This document shows, in pieces, positions 33,185 through 43,871 of a stretch of DNA of 64,000 nucleotides (position 1 is its first letter; each line of letters opens with the position of its first letter). The DNA is taken from the NCBI GenBank assembly GCA_914767885.1, contig CAJZBQ010000025.1, positions 248,001-312,000 on the forward strand. Reading direction: 5' to 3'. The translations under genes were made by a program, and so were the position numbers. This DNA is from Blepharisma stoltei (Eukaryota > Ciliophora > Heterotrichea > Heterotrichida > Blepharismidae). The notes under the pieces were generated by a model. The model saw only the letters and a program-made list of their open reading frames with translations. It ran no database searches and was not told the DNA's origin.

Positions 33185-33774
33185 TCTTAATCTAATTAAC
33201 AGGTTGGCGAGTGTCGTATTGGTTACACAGTCACCAAGGACCCAAGAGGCTCATCCGCTTTACTAGATCCACGCTGTGGTGTGATCAAATTGATGAAGAC
33301 TAGCGAGGTGATAGTCATTCTTTTCTCTAGAATCCGCCTCATCACCAGGACGGATTGAATATGCACGAGGAGGTATGTCTCCTCCTTGCTCGATTAAGGG
33401 CTCCATTTTTGAGTGGGTAGACTTGGACTTTTGAGGCCCTGCTGCGGGTTTAATTGGATAGTAGCTTGATCCAGGAAAAATCCGAAGTCTAATGGGTGCT
33501 GAATGCCGATCTCAGCAGCTACAGGCAAAAAAGGGTCAATTCCAAGGCCTAGGCCGTAACCCCTGGCAATGCGGTGAAGGTCGACCTTACGGATCCCGAA
33601 GGACGCTGCCAGGCTACCCCTTTCCAACTATAGGAGCTGAGTCAAAAATCTACCCGATATCATAAAGCCGTAGCAGACCTGAATCCCTACTGGTTTCTCG
33701 TCAAGTTTGTCTTGACCATAAGGTTAAGGTATACTTAGATCGCCATTTTTATTTATATACGCTAATTTCCATCA
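33185..33774 (-). mobile_element. Retroposon-like insert R6, eroded duplication
   Basis: On the minus strand it begins AAATAAAAATGGCGATC and ends near TTAATTAGATTAA, like the other AAAATGG inserts. The flanks ACGTTAATTTCTGTC (33170-33184) and ACGCTAATTTCCATC (33760-33774) agree at 12 of 15 positions, with only transitions, suggesting an old target duplication. It sits between genes. Open frames inside look spurious. Confidence 0.5.
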
Positions 33775-33835
33775 GTATTATAAAAAGAAGAATTTTATGA
33801 CATTTTAACACTATTCTTTAATTTTTAAATACCTG

Positions 33836-33947
33836 TTTACCAAGAATAGCCCACTAAGGAGCATTTTTTGGTTATCCAGAAAATATGGCAAGCCAGCTAT
33901 TGTCCGGCCAACCAAAAAATGCTCCTTAGTGGGCTGTTATTGGTAAA
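33836..33947. repeat. Hairpin element G with 38-bp arms
   Basis: TTTACCAA-AATAGCCCACTA begins an arm of about 38 bp whose near-perfect inverse ends at 33947. The loop is short, around GAAAATATGGCAAGCC. TAAATAC flanks both sides (33826-33832; 33944-33950). It is probably a hairpin IES between genes. Confidence 0.7.
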
Positions 33948-34088
33948 TACGTAAATGAATATCCCAAAAAGAACAAACAAAAATGAAATATGATTTATAA
34001 ATTTTGAAAAATTATTGCATTATTTCTAAGCTTATATCTCAATTAGATATAATGAATTTCAATTATGCAAAAATAATAATCTGCATAA

Positions 34089-34797
34089 ATGGTGTGCATA
34101 AGGCGTGCTACCGCAGATGATCTCTTGCAAATTCAATACTGCAACCTCATGTGTCTTCCAGAAAACTACAACTTGAAGTACTACTATTACCACATTCTCA
34201 GCTGGCCTCAGCTTCTTTATGTTGCCGACGATAATGGCAAAATCGTAGGCTACGTGCTTGCAAAAATGTAAAAATTACTCAGGGAGGACGAAAAAACTGA
34301 AGACGACCCAGAGATCCACGGACACATCACTTCTATCAGTGTTTTAAGGCCATATAGAAAGCTTGGACTAGCCACAAAACTGATGCAAGCTTCTCGTAAC
34401 ATTTAATTCAGACAATTCAATGGTGGAATGCTATGACGCTGAATTTGTATCCCTCCATGTGAGGGTCGGAAATAGGGCAGCTTTTACTTTATATTCGAAA
34501 ACTTTAGGCTATGAAATACATGGCATTGAAGAAAAATATTATGCAGATGGAGAAGATGCCTATGATATGAGAAAATACTTTAAGCCTCCAAAGGAAAGAA
34601 CTACTAAAGCGACCTTGAAAAAAAAGCTTAATGCGGAGGATGAGCTTAAACACCAGATGGGGAACCAAGAAGAGGAGGAGCCGAAGAAAGAAGAAGAGCC
34701 AAAGGTAGAGAAAAAAGAAGAAGACAAAGGAGAAGCCAAAGAGGAAGACAAAGGGGAAGGGAAGAAGAAAAAGAGAAATAGAAAGAAGAAAAAGTAA
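34089..34797 (+). CDS. NAA10: N-alpha-acetyltransferase catalytic subunit NAA10/ARD1
   Basis: Two miniature introns (34268-34282 and 34396-34411) are needed; the spliced product is 225 aa. The GNAT domain follows the family closely: [71 protein letters not shown] (acetyl-CoA loop), [20 protein letters not shown] and [12 protein letters not shown]. It acetylates N-termini co-translationally as part of the NatA complex with NAA15. The C-terminal 60 residues are an acidic/basic low-complexity tail ([12 protein letters not shown]... RNRKKKK), as in other NAA10 proteins. Confidence 0.97.
34268..34282 (+). other. 15-nt intron in NAA10
   Basis: GTAAAAATTACTCAG. Removal joins VLAKM to [13 protein letters not shown] and skips a TAA. 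Confidence 0.93.
34396..34411 (+). other. 16-nt intron in NAA10
   Basis: GTAACATTTAATTCAG. Removal joins KLMQAS to [13 protein letters not shown] and skips a TAA. The conserved protein makes this intron secure. Confidence 0.93.
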
Positions 34798-34860
34798 ATA
34801 ATCTTTAAGATTAAATAAAAATCGCTTCAGAATTCAATTATCAAAATATAAAAATGCTGG

Positions 34861-35182
34861 ATATAGCAATTATTATAAATAAAATGGTATTCATTTAGCT
34901 GAAGGCTTCTCCTCCTTGCACTCCCAAGGAGATAAACCTCAGCTGGAGCACGTGCAAGAGCTGATTAAAGGGAAGTAAGAGTAACGCGAGTTGTGATGTT
35001 TTCTGATGAGGCTGAGACGAAGCTTGTTTAGGATTGCTGAGTCGGACTGAAGCATGGCGTGACAACGGAATGGTGTAATATCATCGCCGTAGAGCTAAAA
35101 AGGGCGGCCACGGCTGGCATCCTACTGAAGAGAGTGGCATACTCAACGCTAAGCTAGCATAAGACATAAGAATATAGCAATT
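34861..35182 (+). mobile_element. Retroposon-like insert R7, 11-bp duplication
   Basis: ATATAGCAATT occurs at 34861-34871 and 35172-35182. The insert begins TATTATAAATAAAATGGTATTC (the AAAATGG start) and ends near GCATAAGACATAAG. The body is GC-richer than the flanks. It lies between genes. Confidence 0.65.
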
Positions 35183-35229
35183 TTATATAAACCATAAATT
35201 AATATAGACTTTATTTTTAATCTAACTAA

Positions 35230-35617
35230 CTCCCCCCCCCCCCTCCGTGAGCGAACAAAAAAATTTTGTTCGCTCACGGAGGGGGGTTAATTTTTTTTTT
35301 TTTTAAAAAAAAATTTATATATAAATTTTATAAAAAATATTTTTTTCGAAATTTAAAAAAATCCTAATTTGCAAAAATTGGGAAGCAAATATTAATTTAA
35401 TTTGCAAAATTTATGTTTTAAAACGCAATTTGTTTAAAATTAAACAGAATTAGCTCTAGATTTCATTATACTAATTATCACTTATATATCCAAATTTTTT
35501 TCCATTAAAATTTTTTCTATTTAAAAATATTTTTGTTCACTCACGGAGGGTGGGTTTTTGGTCAAAAAATGGCGATTTTTCTAATGGTTTTGTTCGCTCA
35601 CGGAGGGGGGGGGGGAG
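35230..35617 (+). mobile_element. MITE A4
   Basis: The 388-bp A-family copy is flanked by TAA (35227-35229; 35618-35620). The hairpin end is on the left and two tandem motif copies on the right. Intergenic, little diverged from A1, A3 and A9. Confidence 0.92.
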
Positions 35618-35727
35618 TAAAGAAAATAAAAATTGATAATGCTCCTCTGATATAAAAAAATTGTAAAAATAAGAAAAATATAGAGAAATATAGAGAAAAG
35701 AGAAATTTTTTGTGTGATTAGATAAAT

Positions 35728-37410
35728 ATGGAGATTAGATATGATATAAAAACTGCTCTTAATATTCTTCAAATTGCACCTAGATTCCGAACCGAAGCTG
35801 ATATCGACAAGCTTGTAAATGTCACCAAAGATTGCGAATTTTTCAGAAAAATCACAGAAGAGCAAAAAAATAACGATGTTCACCGAGCATCCTGCCACGC
35901 CATGTTCTTAAAAGAATGCAATGAATTTGAATATATCGTCGATTTCGGAAGCAAAGGCGAGGATTTCTTTATCGTGCTCAAAGGTTCTGTTTCTGTCCAA
36001 GTCCCAACCAAAAAAAGGTTTAAAATTAAAAGAGAGTTATTAGACACATTCGAAAGTTATTTTGGGTACAATGTCGGCTACAAATCAGGAGCTCCCAAAG
36101 AAGAGTCCTTTGAGAGACCCAAATCAAGCGAAAAAAAGACACAAAATATTATTGACAACTTTTTGGTGAATAAAGTAAGACCGAGGGCTACTAATGAAGA
36201 AAAAGTTGAAGCATCTGAGCCAGTCCAAACTGAAGAGAAAAAAATTTCAAAACTTTTCCAAGAAAAAATGATGCAGGAAAAGTTTATAATAGAAACTGTT
36301 ACAAAATTATGGGAAACGAATGATAAAGTTGAAATAGAATTAGAACAATTGCAAGAAGTCAGTGTTTTGCATGAAGGAGCTTCCTTTGGGGAGCTTTCAC
36401 TTATTAGTGAGAGGCCAAGAGCTGCATCAATTCAAGCGCTGGAGAAATCGTATTTGGCAGTACTAAATAAAGGCGATTTTAAGAAAATTCTTGGGGTAGT
36501 CACTGAGAGACGAATGAACCAGAAAATCAAATTTTTTCAGTCAATTCCTATGTTTTCTACTTGAACAAAAATTGCATTGATTAAATTCAGCTATTATTTC
36601 GAATTTCAAGTGGTGAAAAATAAACAATATTTATATAAGGAAGGCGATCCTGTTAATTTTGTATATTTTATCAAAAGTGGAGAAGTGCGATTAACAAAAT
36701 TAAATGATGAGGCCTCATTTGAGCAGGCAAAATCACACAAAAATGTTTTAACGAAGAAAAAGTCCTTACAGGTTGTCATAAAAGGAGAAAATGAAATAGT
36801 AGGACTTGATGAAATTATTGATGGAGCTGATAAGAGGATGTTTTCGTGCAGGTGTAATAGCGGAATCGTTGAAGTTTATACTATTACAAAGGAAGATTTT
36901 AAAACAAGAATCCCTTATGTAGATACTTGGGCATTTTTAAAAAACAAAAGAACTCAAGATTTAATAAGAACACAAAATCGCATTGAAGAGTTAAAAGAAA
37001 TGGAAGAAATGATGCTAAATCCAGAGCTGCCAAGTATTATAGGGGCACACAAAAGGTCAGTTTCACAAAAAATAATAAAAAAAGATATTTCTCCGTACAG
37101 AACTTCATATAGTAATCTAAAAAGCAAACTCTTATTAGGAAAAACGACGAATAAAGCAAATTTTAGTTTCTATCAAAAGGAGCAATTTATACCAAAAATA
37201 GCAAGCTGTATACCAAATCCAAGCAATAATTGTACTCCTTCTGTAACTCCCCTAAAAAGAATGTTTAATACATCAGAAAAGAAAAAAAGAGAAAAGCATA
37301 AGCTTAGGACTGGACCTCCTCCAAATTTTTTAAGACTGAAAAGAAAACTGATTTTTGCTAATGAGAAATTGTTCGTGACAGATGAATATATATCGATACC
37401 TGAAAGCTAA
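35728..37410 (+). CDS. Cyclic-nucleotide-binding-domain protein
   Basis: A single 560-aa frame, once the TGA at 36562-36564 is read as Trp (MFSTWTKIALIKF). Two cyclic-nucleotide-binding domains are split by a charged linker. The first contains GSKGEDFFIVLKGSVS and, after about 120 inserted residues, the phosphate-binding cassette FGELSLISERPRAAS with the Glu and Arg expected for cAMP/cGMP. The second has LYKEGDPVNFVYFIKSGEV but its cassette is degenerate (IVGLDEIIDGADKRMFSCRC). There is no kinase or channel domain. The insertion within the first domain is unusual. The C-terminal 130 residues are basic and unstructured. Confidence 0.8.
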
Positions 37411-37933
37411 ATATTCCGATGATAGTCTACAGATAATTAATTCGTAAATAGCGATGATAATTAACTATAAAAAGAAAACTAATCCATACAGAAAATACTT
37501 ATTAAAAGTATATGCTTACTGCCCTCGCAAAAATTAGGAAGCAAATATTAATTTAAAATGTAAAATTTATGTTTTAAAATGTAATCATCACTTATATGTC
37601 ATTTTTTTTTTCATAAAATAATTTTTGTTCGTTCATGGAGGGTGTTTTTTTGGCAAAAAATAGGGATTTTTCCAATATTTTGATCACTCACGGAGGGGGA
37701 GTTAGTAATTCTTCAATAATTTTGATTATAAACTGGATTTTGAAGTTATTATTTTTGGTTGTAGTCTTTGAATTTTTATTTAATGAATTTTTCTATAATT
37801 ATTTTATAAAATTTAAAAAGCATATTCTACTTGAAAATCTCAAAATAATAGCTTGAAATTTTAAATGAAGTAAATGAGTGAATTATAAACATGTAATTTT
37901 AGCTAATCATCATTACATAATCAAGACATATAA
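37411..37933. other. Intergenic region with a decayed MITE
   Basis: AT-rich, no gene. It contains A5 (37519-37701). Open frames over it are part of the repeat. Confidence 0.5.
37519..37701 (+). mobile_element. MITE A5, decayed and truncated
   Basis: TTA flanks both ends (37516-37518; 37702-37704). The hairpin end is almost lost (CTGCCCTCGC). The inner block (AAATTAGGAAGCAAATATTA) and the right tandem end (TTTTGTTCGTTCATGG, then CACTCACGGAGGGGGAG) remain. Length 183 bp. Confidence 0.75.
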
Positions 37934-39012
37934 ATGGGGAATAATCTTACCTTACTTACCCCCCTTGAATAGCAAACCTATTTAAAAACCTATCTGGGAA
38001 AATTAACCCTTTTTCTATAGCAAGGATATTTTAATATATATTTAGCGATTTTAATAATGAAATTTCAATAGATTTTATTAAATTATACTCTAGATAAAAT
38101 TTTATAAGTTTTATTATCAAATATTTACAAAAATTGATTTTTAAAATAATATATATGCAATTGTAATAAAAAAAAATGAATAAATTTCTTGCTATATTTT
38201 AATAAGGAGTTAAGCTTTTTGCAGTTTCCGAGGTTAAAGAAAACAGCCGTGTAGTTATAACAGGTGCCAGTTCTGGAATTGGCAAAGAAATCGCTCTTCA
38301 GTACGCAAAGCGAAAATATTCTCTTGTTCTCGCAGGTCGCCAACTTGATACTTTGCAAGCCATTCAAGAGCAATGCCTAAAGCTCGGCTCTCCCAAAGTC
38401 CTAGCAAAGGAAACAGACGTCACCATTGAATCCCAATGCAAAGATCTTATTAATTTTTCAGTCGAAAATTTAGATGGGATTGACATATTAGTTTTATGCG
38501 CAGGGATTTCAGCTTATCAGCTCTTTGAAAACGTCTCCGATTTATCTGTATATGAAAAAATAATGCAAACAAATTATTATGGATATTTATATTGCGCATT
38601 TCATGGCCTCCCACATCTGAAAAAGTCCAGAGGACAAATATTAGTGATATCAAGTATTTCTGGAGAAATCGGGCTCCCATTTAGGACTGCTTACTGTGCT
38701 TCAAAATTCGCTGTAACTGGGTTCTTTGAAGCGCTAAGGAGTGAGCTGAACCAAGACGAGCTTGCGATTACCATTGTATGCCCACCATCTGTAAGGACCA
38801 ATTTAAGGAATAATTCTCTAGTCAAGGTAGATGGGGATAAAGACAATGAAAATAGGATCAGTGTAGAGAACTGTGTGGCAAATATATTGGCAGCTGCTGA
38901 CAGAAGAGCAAGGAAAATTTATTTCCCTTTCAAAGTGTACTTTGCAGCTTATCTGAGACCTTTCCTTCCTGATTTTGTAGACAAGAAATTGAAAAAGGCA
39001 GCAAGGCTTTAA
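37934..39012 (+). CDS. Short-chain dehydrogenase/reductase (SDR)
   Basis: After removing 37959-38212 the product is 274 aa. The N-terminus MGNNLTLLKLFAVSEV exists only after excision. The Rossmann motif VVITGASSGIGKEIA, the NNAG-equivalent LVLCAGISAYQ, the catalytic ISSISGE...YCASKFA (Ser, Tyr, Lys) and VCPPSVRTN are all present. The pattern resembles DHRS7-type SDRs, which act on lipid or steroid carbonyls at the ER. The substrate cannot be read from sequence. A hydrophobic C-terminal segment (PFKVYFAAYLRPFLPDF) may attach to membrane. Confidence 0.88.
37959..38212 (-). mobile_element. MITE-like IES D (TTGAATAGCAAACC ends)
   Basis: The 254-bp IES starts CCCCCCTTGAATAGCAAACC, then after a spacer ending GGGAAAATTAACCC a diverged second copy (CTATAGCAAGG) follows. 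The right end is eroded to AAGGAG. TA bounds both sides (37957-37958; 38211-38212). Layout matches the tandem end of elements A, B and C. Removal restores the SDR start. Confidence 0.65.
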
Positions 39013-39115
39013 TCACACATCAACTTTAATTAGATATACTTTTTGCCTTATTTTGCCTAGTAAACATATTTAAATCTGCGATTTAATAAAAATAGATAAA
39101 AAAGGATAATTAAAT

Positions 39116-39358
39116 ATGGCTTTGAGTATTTTCTGCCTGATTGAAGCCTGCATTTTGATGCTTAATGCACTAGCTATTCTCAACCCCAAATATTTTTTAC
39201 GAAAATACAGCTTGGACTCAATTGAACAATTTGATTTGCCGTCGGCGCCATGGAAAAAGCAGCTGGCTTTTTTGCTTTACTCGGCAAGGACATATGGAAG
39301 GGTTCCTTTGATTTTCTTTAACTTGATGATCATATCTCTGGAACTGCTTATAGGCTAA
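39116..39358 (+). CDS. Yos1/IER3IP1-like small ER-Golgi membrane protein
   Basis: 80 aa. It has two hydrophobic segments, at the start (FCLIEACILMLNALAIL) and the end (RVPLIFFNLMIISLELLIG), around a short polar part (RFLRKYSLDS-like). The segment YSARTYGRVPLIF matches the conserved R-x-x-x-RVPLI of Yos1/IER3IP1, which works in ER-to-Golgi transport with Yip1/Yif1. Length fits the family (about 82 aa). No intron. Confidence 0.88.
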   Translation: MALSIFCLIEACILMLNALAILNPKYFLRKYSLDSIEQFDLPSAPWKKQLAFLLYSARTYGRVPLIFFNLMIISLELLIG

Positions 39359-39403
39359 CTAATAATCTTTTTCTTAACCTGACTCAGATAGAGAATAATT
39401 AAT

Positions 39404-42134
39404 ATGGAAGAAGCTAAAGAAACTAGGAAATCCTACCAAATCCGTGCCTTATTTAGAAAGTCTGCCGTGATGCAGCTGAGACAGAAAGGCACCAACTTTT
39501 GCCAAATTATCACCCCAATTTTTTGTCTGTTGTTAGTCTATCTGATGAAAGAAATTGCCCAAAGCCAAATCAAGGGATATATAAAAGTCCTATAAATTGC
39601 CCATTAAATAATCCAAGACATTTTTAAATTAAAATTCAGGGCCATATAGGGGAAAACCCTATACAAATGATGCGGTAATTCTGGAAACAGTCCCTCGAAT
39701 TCTGAACCCTCCACTTGTCCCTAATTATTTGTTATACAACCTAATAGGGCTGAAAATAGACGATTGCGAACAGTGATATTATTACGATTTTGAAACCAAT
39801 GACCCAGAAACTCACGAATTTGTAGGGACTCTGACTGGAGAATATTTTGATACAAATAATAGCACCAGCACGGGACTATTAGGACAGATTCCAAACTACT
39901 TTTGCAGAAGCAACGTGAAGCAGAATCCTTATTTCGCCAGACCAGAAAGTACCATAAATCAAGATATTTTTGATACAATAAAGGTTATGAACGATAACCC
40001 GATCTACAATAAGCAGTCCATATATGGCTCGTTTCTTCCAGACGGAGCTGTGACTTTTTATAGTGCAAATAAGACGAGCTTGAAGTATAAAGCACAGATA
40101 AATGACCACAGATTCCAAGCTTACCATAGAAATAATGGGGTCACTAAGCTCAATTATCCATCAGGAGGTGTGAATAGCACTGGCTATTCCAGCATTTTGA
40201 CAATCACTGATGGAATGTTGACGCTGATTGACATGATCCACCAAGCGCTATTTAGGTCGCTTTTTAATGATACAGAAATTATGACGCTGATACAATATAT
40301 GCCGATTAAGTTTCATGAAACTGCAGAGCTTAATAGGCTGCTTAATATTATGGGGGCAAGCTTATACCCTATTGCGCTTTCACTATTATTGCCTGTGTTT
40401 ATGTATTCAGTAGTGCTTGAAAAAGAAGAAAAGCTGCAGGATTTTATGAAAATGAATGGTATGAGAATTGCGAATTATTGGCTAGTTAACTTTATTTTTG
40501 ATTTTATTGTGTATTCGTTGACAATTGTCACTTTTATGATTTTTGGCGTTTTTGTGGTGCAGCTGCAATATTTTACACAGACAAATGGGCTTTTAGTAGT
40601 AATTGTTCTTGTCGGGTGGGGAATTTCACAAATTTCTTTGGCGTTTTTCATACAAGTTTTCATCAATAAAGCAAGAACAGCGACCATTTGGGGTTATTTG
40701 CTTTCAATATGAACAGTGTTATGGGGGATCACTTTAAATTTAGCAGTATATCCAATTCCACAAAGACTCCCAGGCTATCTCTTCATGTATCCCCACTTTG
40801 CAATGACCCGCGCAATTTATATCCTCAGCTACAACTGTGGTTATTACAAATGTGTAGAAGAATTCAGCGAAGTCGACGACGAGCTAAAAGACTGCATTGT
40901 TTCTTTATATGTAGCTGGGACTGTTATTTTGATCATTGCTTTATATCTAAACGAAATTGTCCCTAGAGAATTTGGAGTAGCCAAGCATCCTCTATTTTTC
41001 TTGAAAAGAAAAAAGCCAATTGAAAGAAACCCTAATTTATTAGAAAGCAGTGACGAAATTGGAGATGTTTATGCAACAGAATTAATAGATGAAGACCAAC
41101 AGGTTAAAGAAGAAAGACATTTGGTCTATAATCTGCAAGGATCTTATTCTGCTTACCCATTAGTTGTAAAAGATATCAGAAAAATTTATAAAGGAAAAGC
41201 AGGGAGACCTGATAAAATTGCTGTAAAAAGGATGTGTCTGAAAATAAATGAGGGGGAGCTGTTTGGGCTGTTAGGACCAAATGGGGCTGGAAAAACTACA
41301 CTGATTAGCATGCTTACTGGACTGTATAAGCCAGATGGCGGAAATGCATGGATAGGAGGTTTTGATATTATTAATGAGTTAGACCAGGTCCAGCTAGTTA
41401 TGGGTGTATGTCCACAGTTTGATATTTTATGGCCAGAATTGACAGTTTATGAGCACTTATTATTTTATGCGCGTCTCAAAGGAATTCCACCATCAGACGA
41501 GCACAATAGAGTGCAGCTCGCAATGAAAGATGTGTATTTGACTCAGTTCAAAAACTTAAAAACCAATGAACTATCAGGAGGCATGAGACGTCGTCTGTCA
41601 GTTGCTATTTCTCTAGTAGGAAATCCAAAAATTGTATTTTTAGATGAGCCTACCACTGGCTTAGACCCAGAAAACAGAAGGCAGCTTTGGGATATTTTGG
41701 CGAATTGCAAAGAAGGGAAAGCAATGGTATTAACGACCCATTCTATGGAAGAAGCTGATGTATTGTGCTCAAGAATAGCTATCGTCAATGAAGGAGTTTT
41801 AAGATGTATTGGCCCACAAGTTGTTCTTAAATCTTTATATGGAGGTGGATATCACTTGTTTATTAATTGCCAGAAGCCTAGTCATCATTCTAGTGAAGAC
41901 CAAGAAGAAATCGTAGATCAAGTCAAAGACTTCGTGAAAAATGTTTTGCCTGCTGCAATAATTTTATCTGAGTTTAATGGGAACCTTATTTATCAAATAC
42001 CACTAGGATGCTGTAAGGTTTCGTCTATATTCAGTGAATTTGAGCAGAACAAGCTTAAAATTGGGATTGCTGATTGGGGGATATCTCAGTCATCATTAGA
42101 AGATGTGTTTATGAGAGTAATTGGTGCAGATTAA
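39404..42134 (+). CDS. ABCA-type ABC transporter (half-size)
   Basis: After removing 39580-39646 (67 bp) the product is 887 aa. TGA at 40711-40713 is Trp (YLLSIWTVLWG). One N-terminal membrane helix (CQIITPIFCLLLVYLM) is followed by a large extracytosolic loop with several NxS/T sites, then about six helices (residues 290-500) and one nucleotide-binding domain: Walker A GPNGAGKTT, Q-loop CPQFDILW, signature LSGGMRRR, Walker B IVFLDEPTTGLDP and H-loop TTHSMEEAD. This order matches half-size ABCA-subfamily exporters, usually of lipids. The substrate is unknown. Confidence 0.92.
39580..39646. other. Short TA-bounded IES, 67 bp
   Basis: Bounded by TATA contexts (GGATATATAAA; CCATATAGG). Removal joins IKGY to RGKPYTNDAV and removes stops. 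A GT...AG reading exists but breaks frame. Confidence 0.65.
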
Positions 42135-42256
42135 AAATTATTTAGAAATTAAAAAATGTTTATGCAAGAGTTGATAAATTTAAACATGGCTAGCTAATTT
42201 GTGATTGGAAAAATTGTTGTATAAAATATTTAACTCTTTAATTGAATTTATTCTAA

Positions 42257-42672
42257 CTCCCCCCCCCCCTCCGTGAGCGAACAAAAAAATTTTGTTCACT
42301 CACGGAGGGGGGTTAATTTTTTTTTTTTTAAAAAAAATTATATATAAATTTTATAAAAATATATTTTTTTCGAAATTTAAAAAAAAATAATTTTTTTTCG
42401 AAATTTAAAAAAATCCTAATTTGCAAAAATTGGGAAGCAAATATTAATTTAATTTGCAAAATTTATGTTTTTAAAACGCAATTTGTTTAAAATTAAACAG
42501 AATTAGCTCTAGATTTCATTATACTAATTATCACTTATATATCAAAATTTTTTTCCATTAAAATTTTTTCTATTAAAAAAAATTTTTGTTCGCTCACGGA
42601 GGGTGGGTTTTTTGGTCAAAAAATGGTGATTTTTCTAATGGTTTTGTTTCGCTCACGGAGGGGGGGGGGGAG
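42257..42672 (+). mobile_element. MITE A6
   Basis: The 416-bp copy is flanked by TAA (42254-42256; 42673-42675). It is larger than other copies because TTTTTTCGAAATTTAAAAAA is partly duplicated in tandem around 42362-42412. Confidence 0.92.
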
Positions 42673-42992
42673 TAAATAAAAAAATATTTAATTAAAATTA
42701 TTTTAAATGAATAAGCTTTTGCTACTGGTGAGGTAAAATTTCTATACATATTTCCATATTTCTTTCTAATAAATTTCAGGATCTTAATTGAATTTCTTAA
42801 AGGAAATGCCAGTTAATTTAATTAAATTATTTTAAGTGTCTTTTAAATTGCTTTCTTCTTAATTCTTTGCTAAAATAAAAATCAAGGCTATAAACAAGAC
42901 CATGACCAACGAATTACAATTAAATGAGACAAATTAGATATTTTCCATCAAAGAAATGCTTTAAAGAATCAGAGATGTGTTATAATTACTAA

Positions 42993-43316
42993 CTCCCCCC
43001 CCTCCGTTAGTGAACAAAACCATTAGAAAAATCGCTATTTTTTGCCTAACAACCCACCCTCCATGAGTGAGCAAAAATTTTTTATGGAAAAAATTTTTGA
43101 TATATAAATGATAATTAGTATAATGAAATCTAGAGCTACTTCTGTTTAATTTTAAACGAATTGCTTTTTAAAACATAAATTTTATAAATTAAATTAATAT
43201 TTGCTTTTCAATTTTTTGCGAATTAGGATTTTTTTAAATTTCGAAAAAATATTTTTTATAAAATTTATATATAATCTTTTTTAAAAAAAAAAATTAACCC
43301 CTCCGTGAGTGAGGAG
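42993..43316 (-). mobile_element. MITE A7, hairpin end truncated
   Basis: The 324-bp copy in reverse orientation is flanked by TAA (42990-42992; 43317-43319). The right end keeps only one arm (CCCCTCCGTGAGTGA) before GGAG, so the hairpin was lost, yet the flanking triplet is intact. Confidence 0.85.
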
Positions 43317-43494
43317 TAAATAAATATCCTAGCAAAGTCTTTCCTGAGCAGAATTCTCAGCTTGCTTGAATTTTCAACAATGTTCAAACACCTTTTTTAT
43401 CCCCAAAAATTGGCGCCTAAAAGTTTCCCATTAGCTTCTGATTCCTCTTTAATCAAGACAGGGCCAAAAAATTGACAGAAAATGAGATGCCTTA

Positions 43495-43817
43495 CTCCCC
43501 CTCCGTGAGCGAACAAAACCATTGGAAAATCCTGATTTTTTGGGTAAAAACCCACTCTCCATTAGAGAACAAAAAATTTTTTATGAAAAAAATATTGATA
43601 TATAAGTGATAATTAGTATAATAAAATCTCTAGCTAATTCTATTTAATTTTAAACAGCTTGCGCTTTTAAACATAAATTTTGCAAATTTAAATTAATTTT
43701 TACTTCTCAATTTAAATTTTGAAAACAAATTTACTATAAAATTTATACATAAATTTAAAAAAAAAAAATTAACCCTGAAAAACAATATAAATGAGCCCAA
43801 ATTTTTGAATTGGCGAG
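43495..43817 (-). mobile_element. MITE A8, decayed
   Basis: Reverse orientation, flanked by TTA (43492-43494; 43818-43820). The left tandem end is recognisable (CTCCGTGAGCGAACAAAA, then CTCTCCATTAGAGAAC). The right end is replaced by unrelated AT-rich sequence ending GGCGAG. Confidence 0.75.
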
Positions 43818-43871
43818 TTAGAATTTCGTCAGAGAGCTATCTTACATTTTTCACCAGAAATTATATTTAAA

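Larger units (their letters stand above)
33143..34088. other. Intergenic region with insert R6 and hairpin G
   Basis: No gene. It holds a GC-richer retroposon-like insert (about 33185-33760) and a hairpin element (33836-33947) in AT-rich DNA. Confidence 0.6.
34798..35727. other. Intergenic region filled by insert R7 and MITE A4
   Basis: No gene is seen. R7 (34861-35182) and A4 (35230-35617) account for most of it. The remainder is AT-rich. Confidence 0.6.
42135..43871. other. MITE cluster between genes
   Basis: About 1.7 kb without a confident gene. Three A-family MITEs lie here (A6, A7, A8). Between A7 and A8 (43320-43490) the minus strand has a short open stretch that would continue across A8 after excision, but it breaks after about 35 codons, so I do not call it. 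Confidence 0.6.

Noticed and set aside
38242-38256. A 15-nt GT...AG candidate intron at the start of the SDR gene
   Set aside because: Removing it would delete the conserved VITGASSG nucleotide-binding motif.
39587-39639. A GT...AG intron of 53 nt in the ABC transporter
   Set aside because: It breaks the downstream frame. The 67-bp TA-bounded excision keeps it and gives KGYRGKPYTND.
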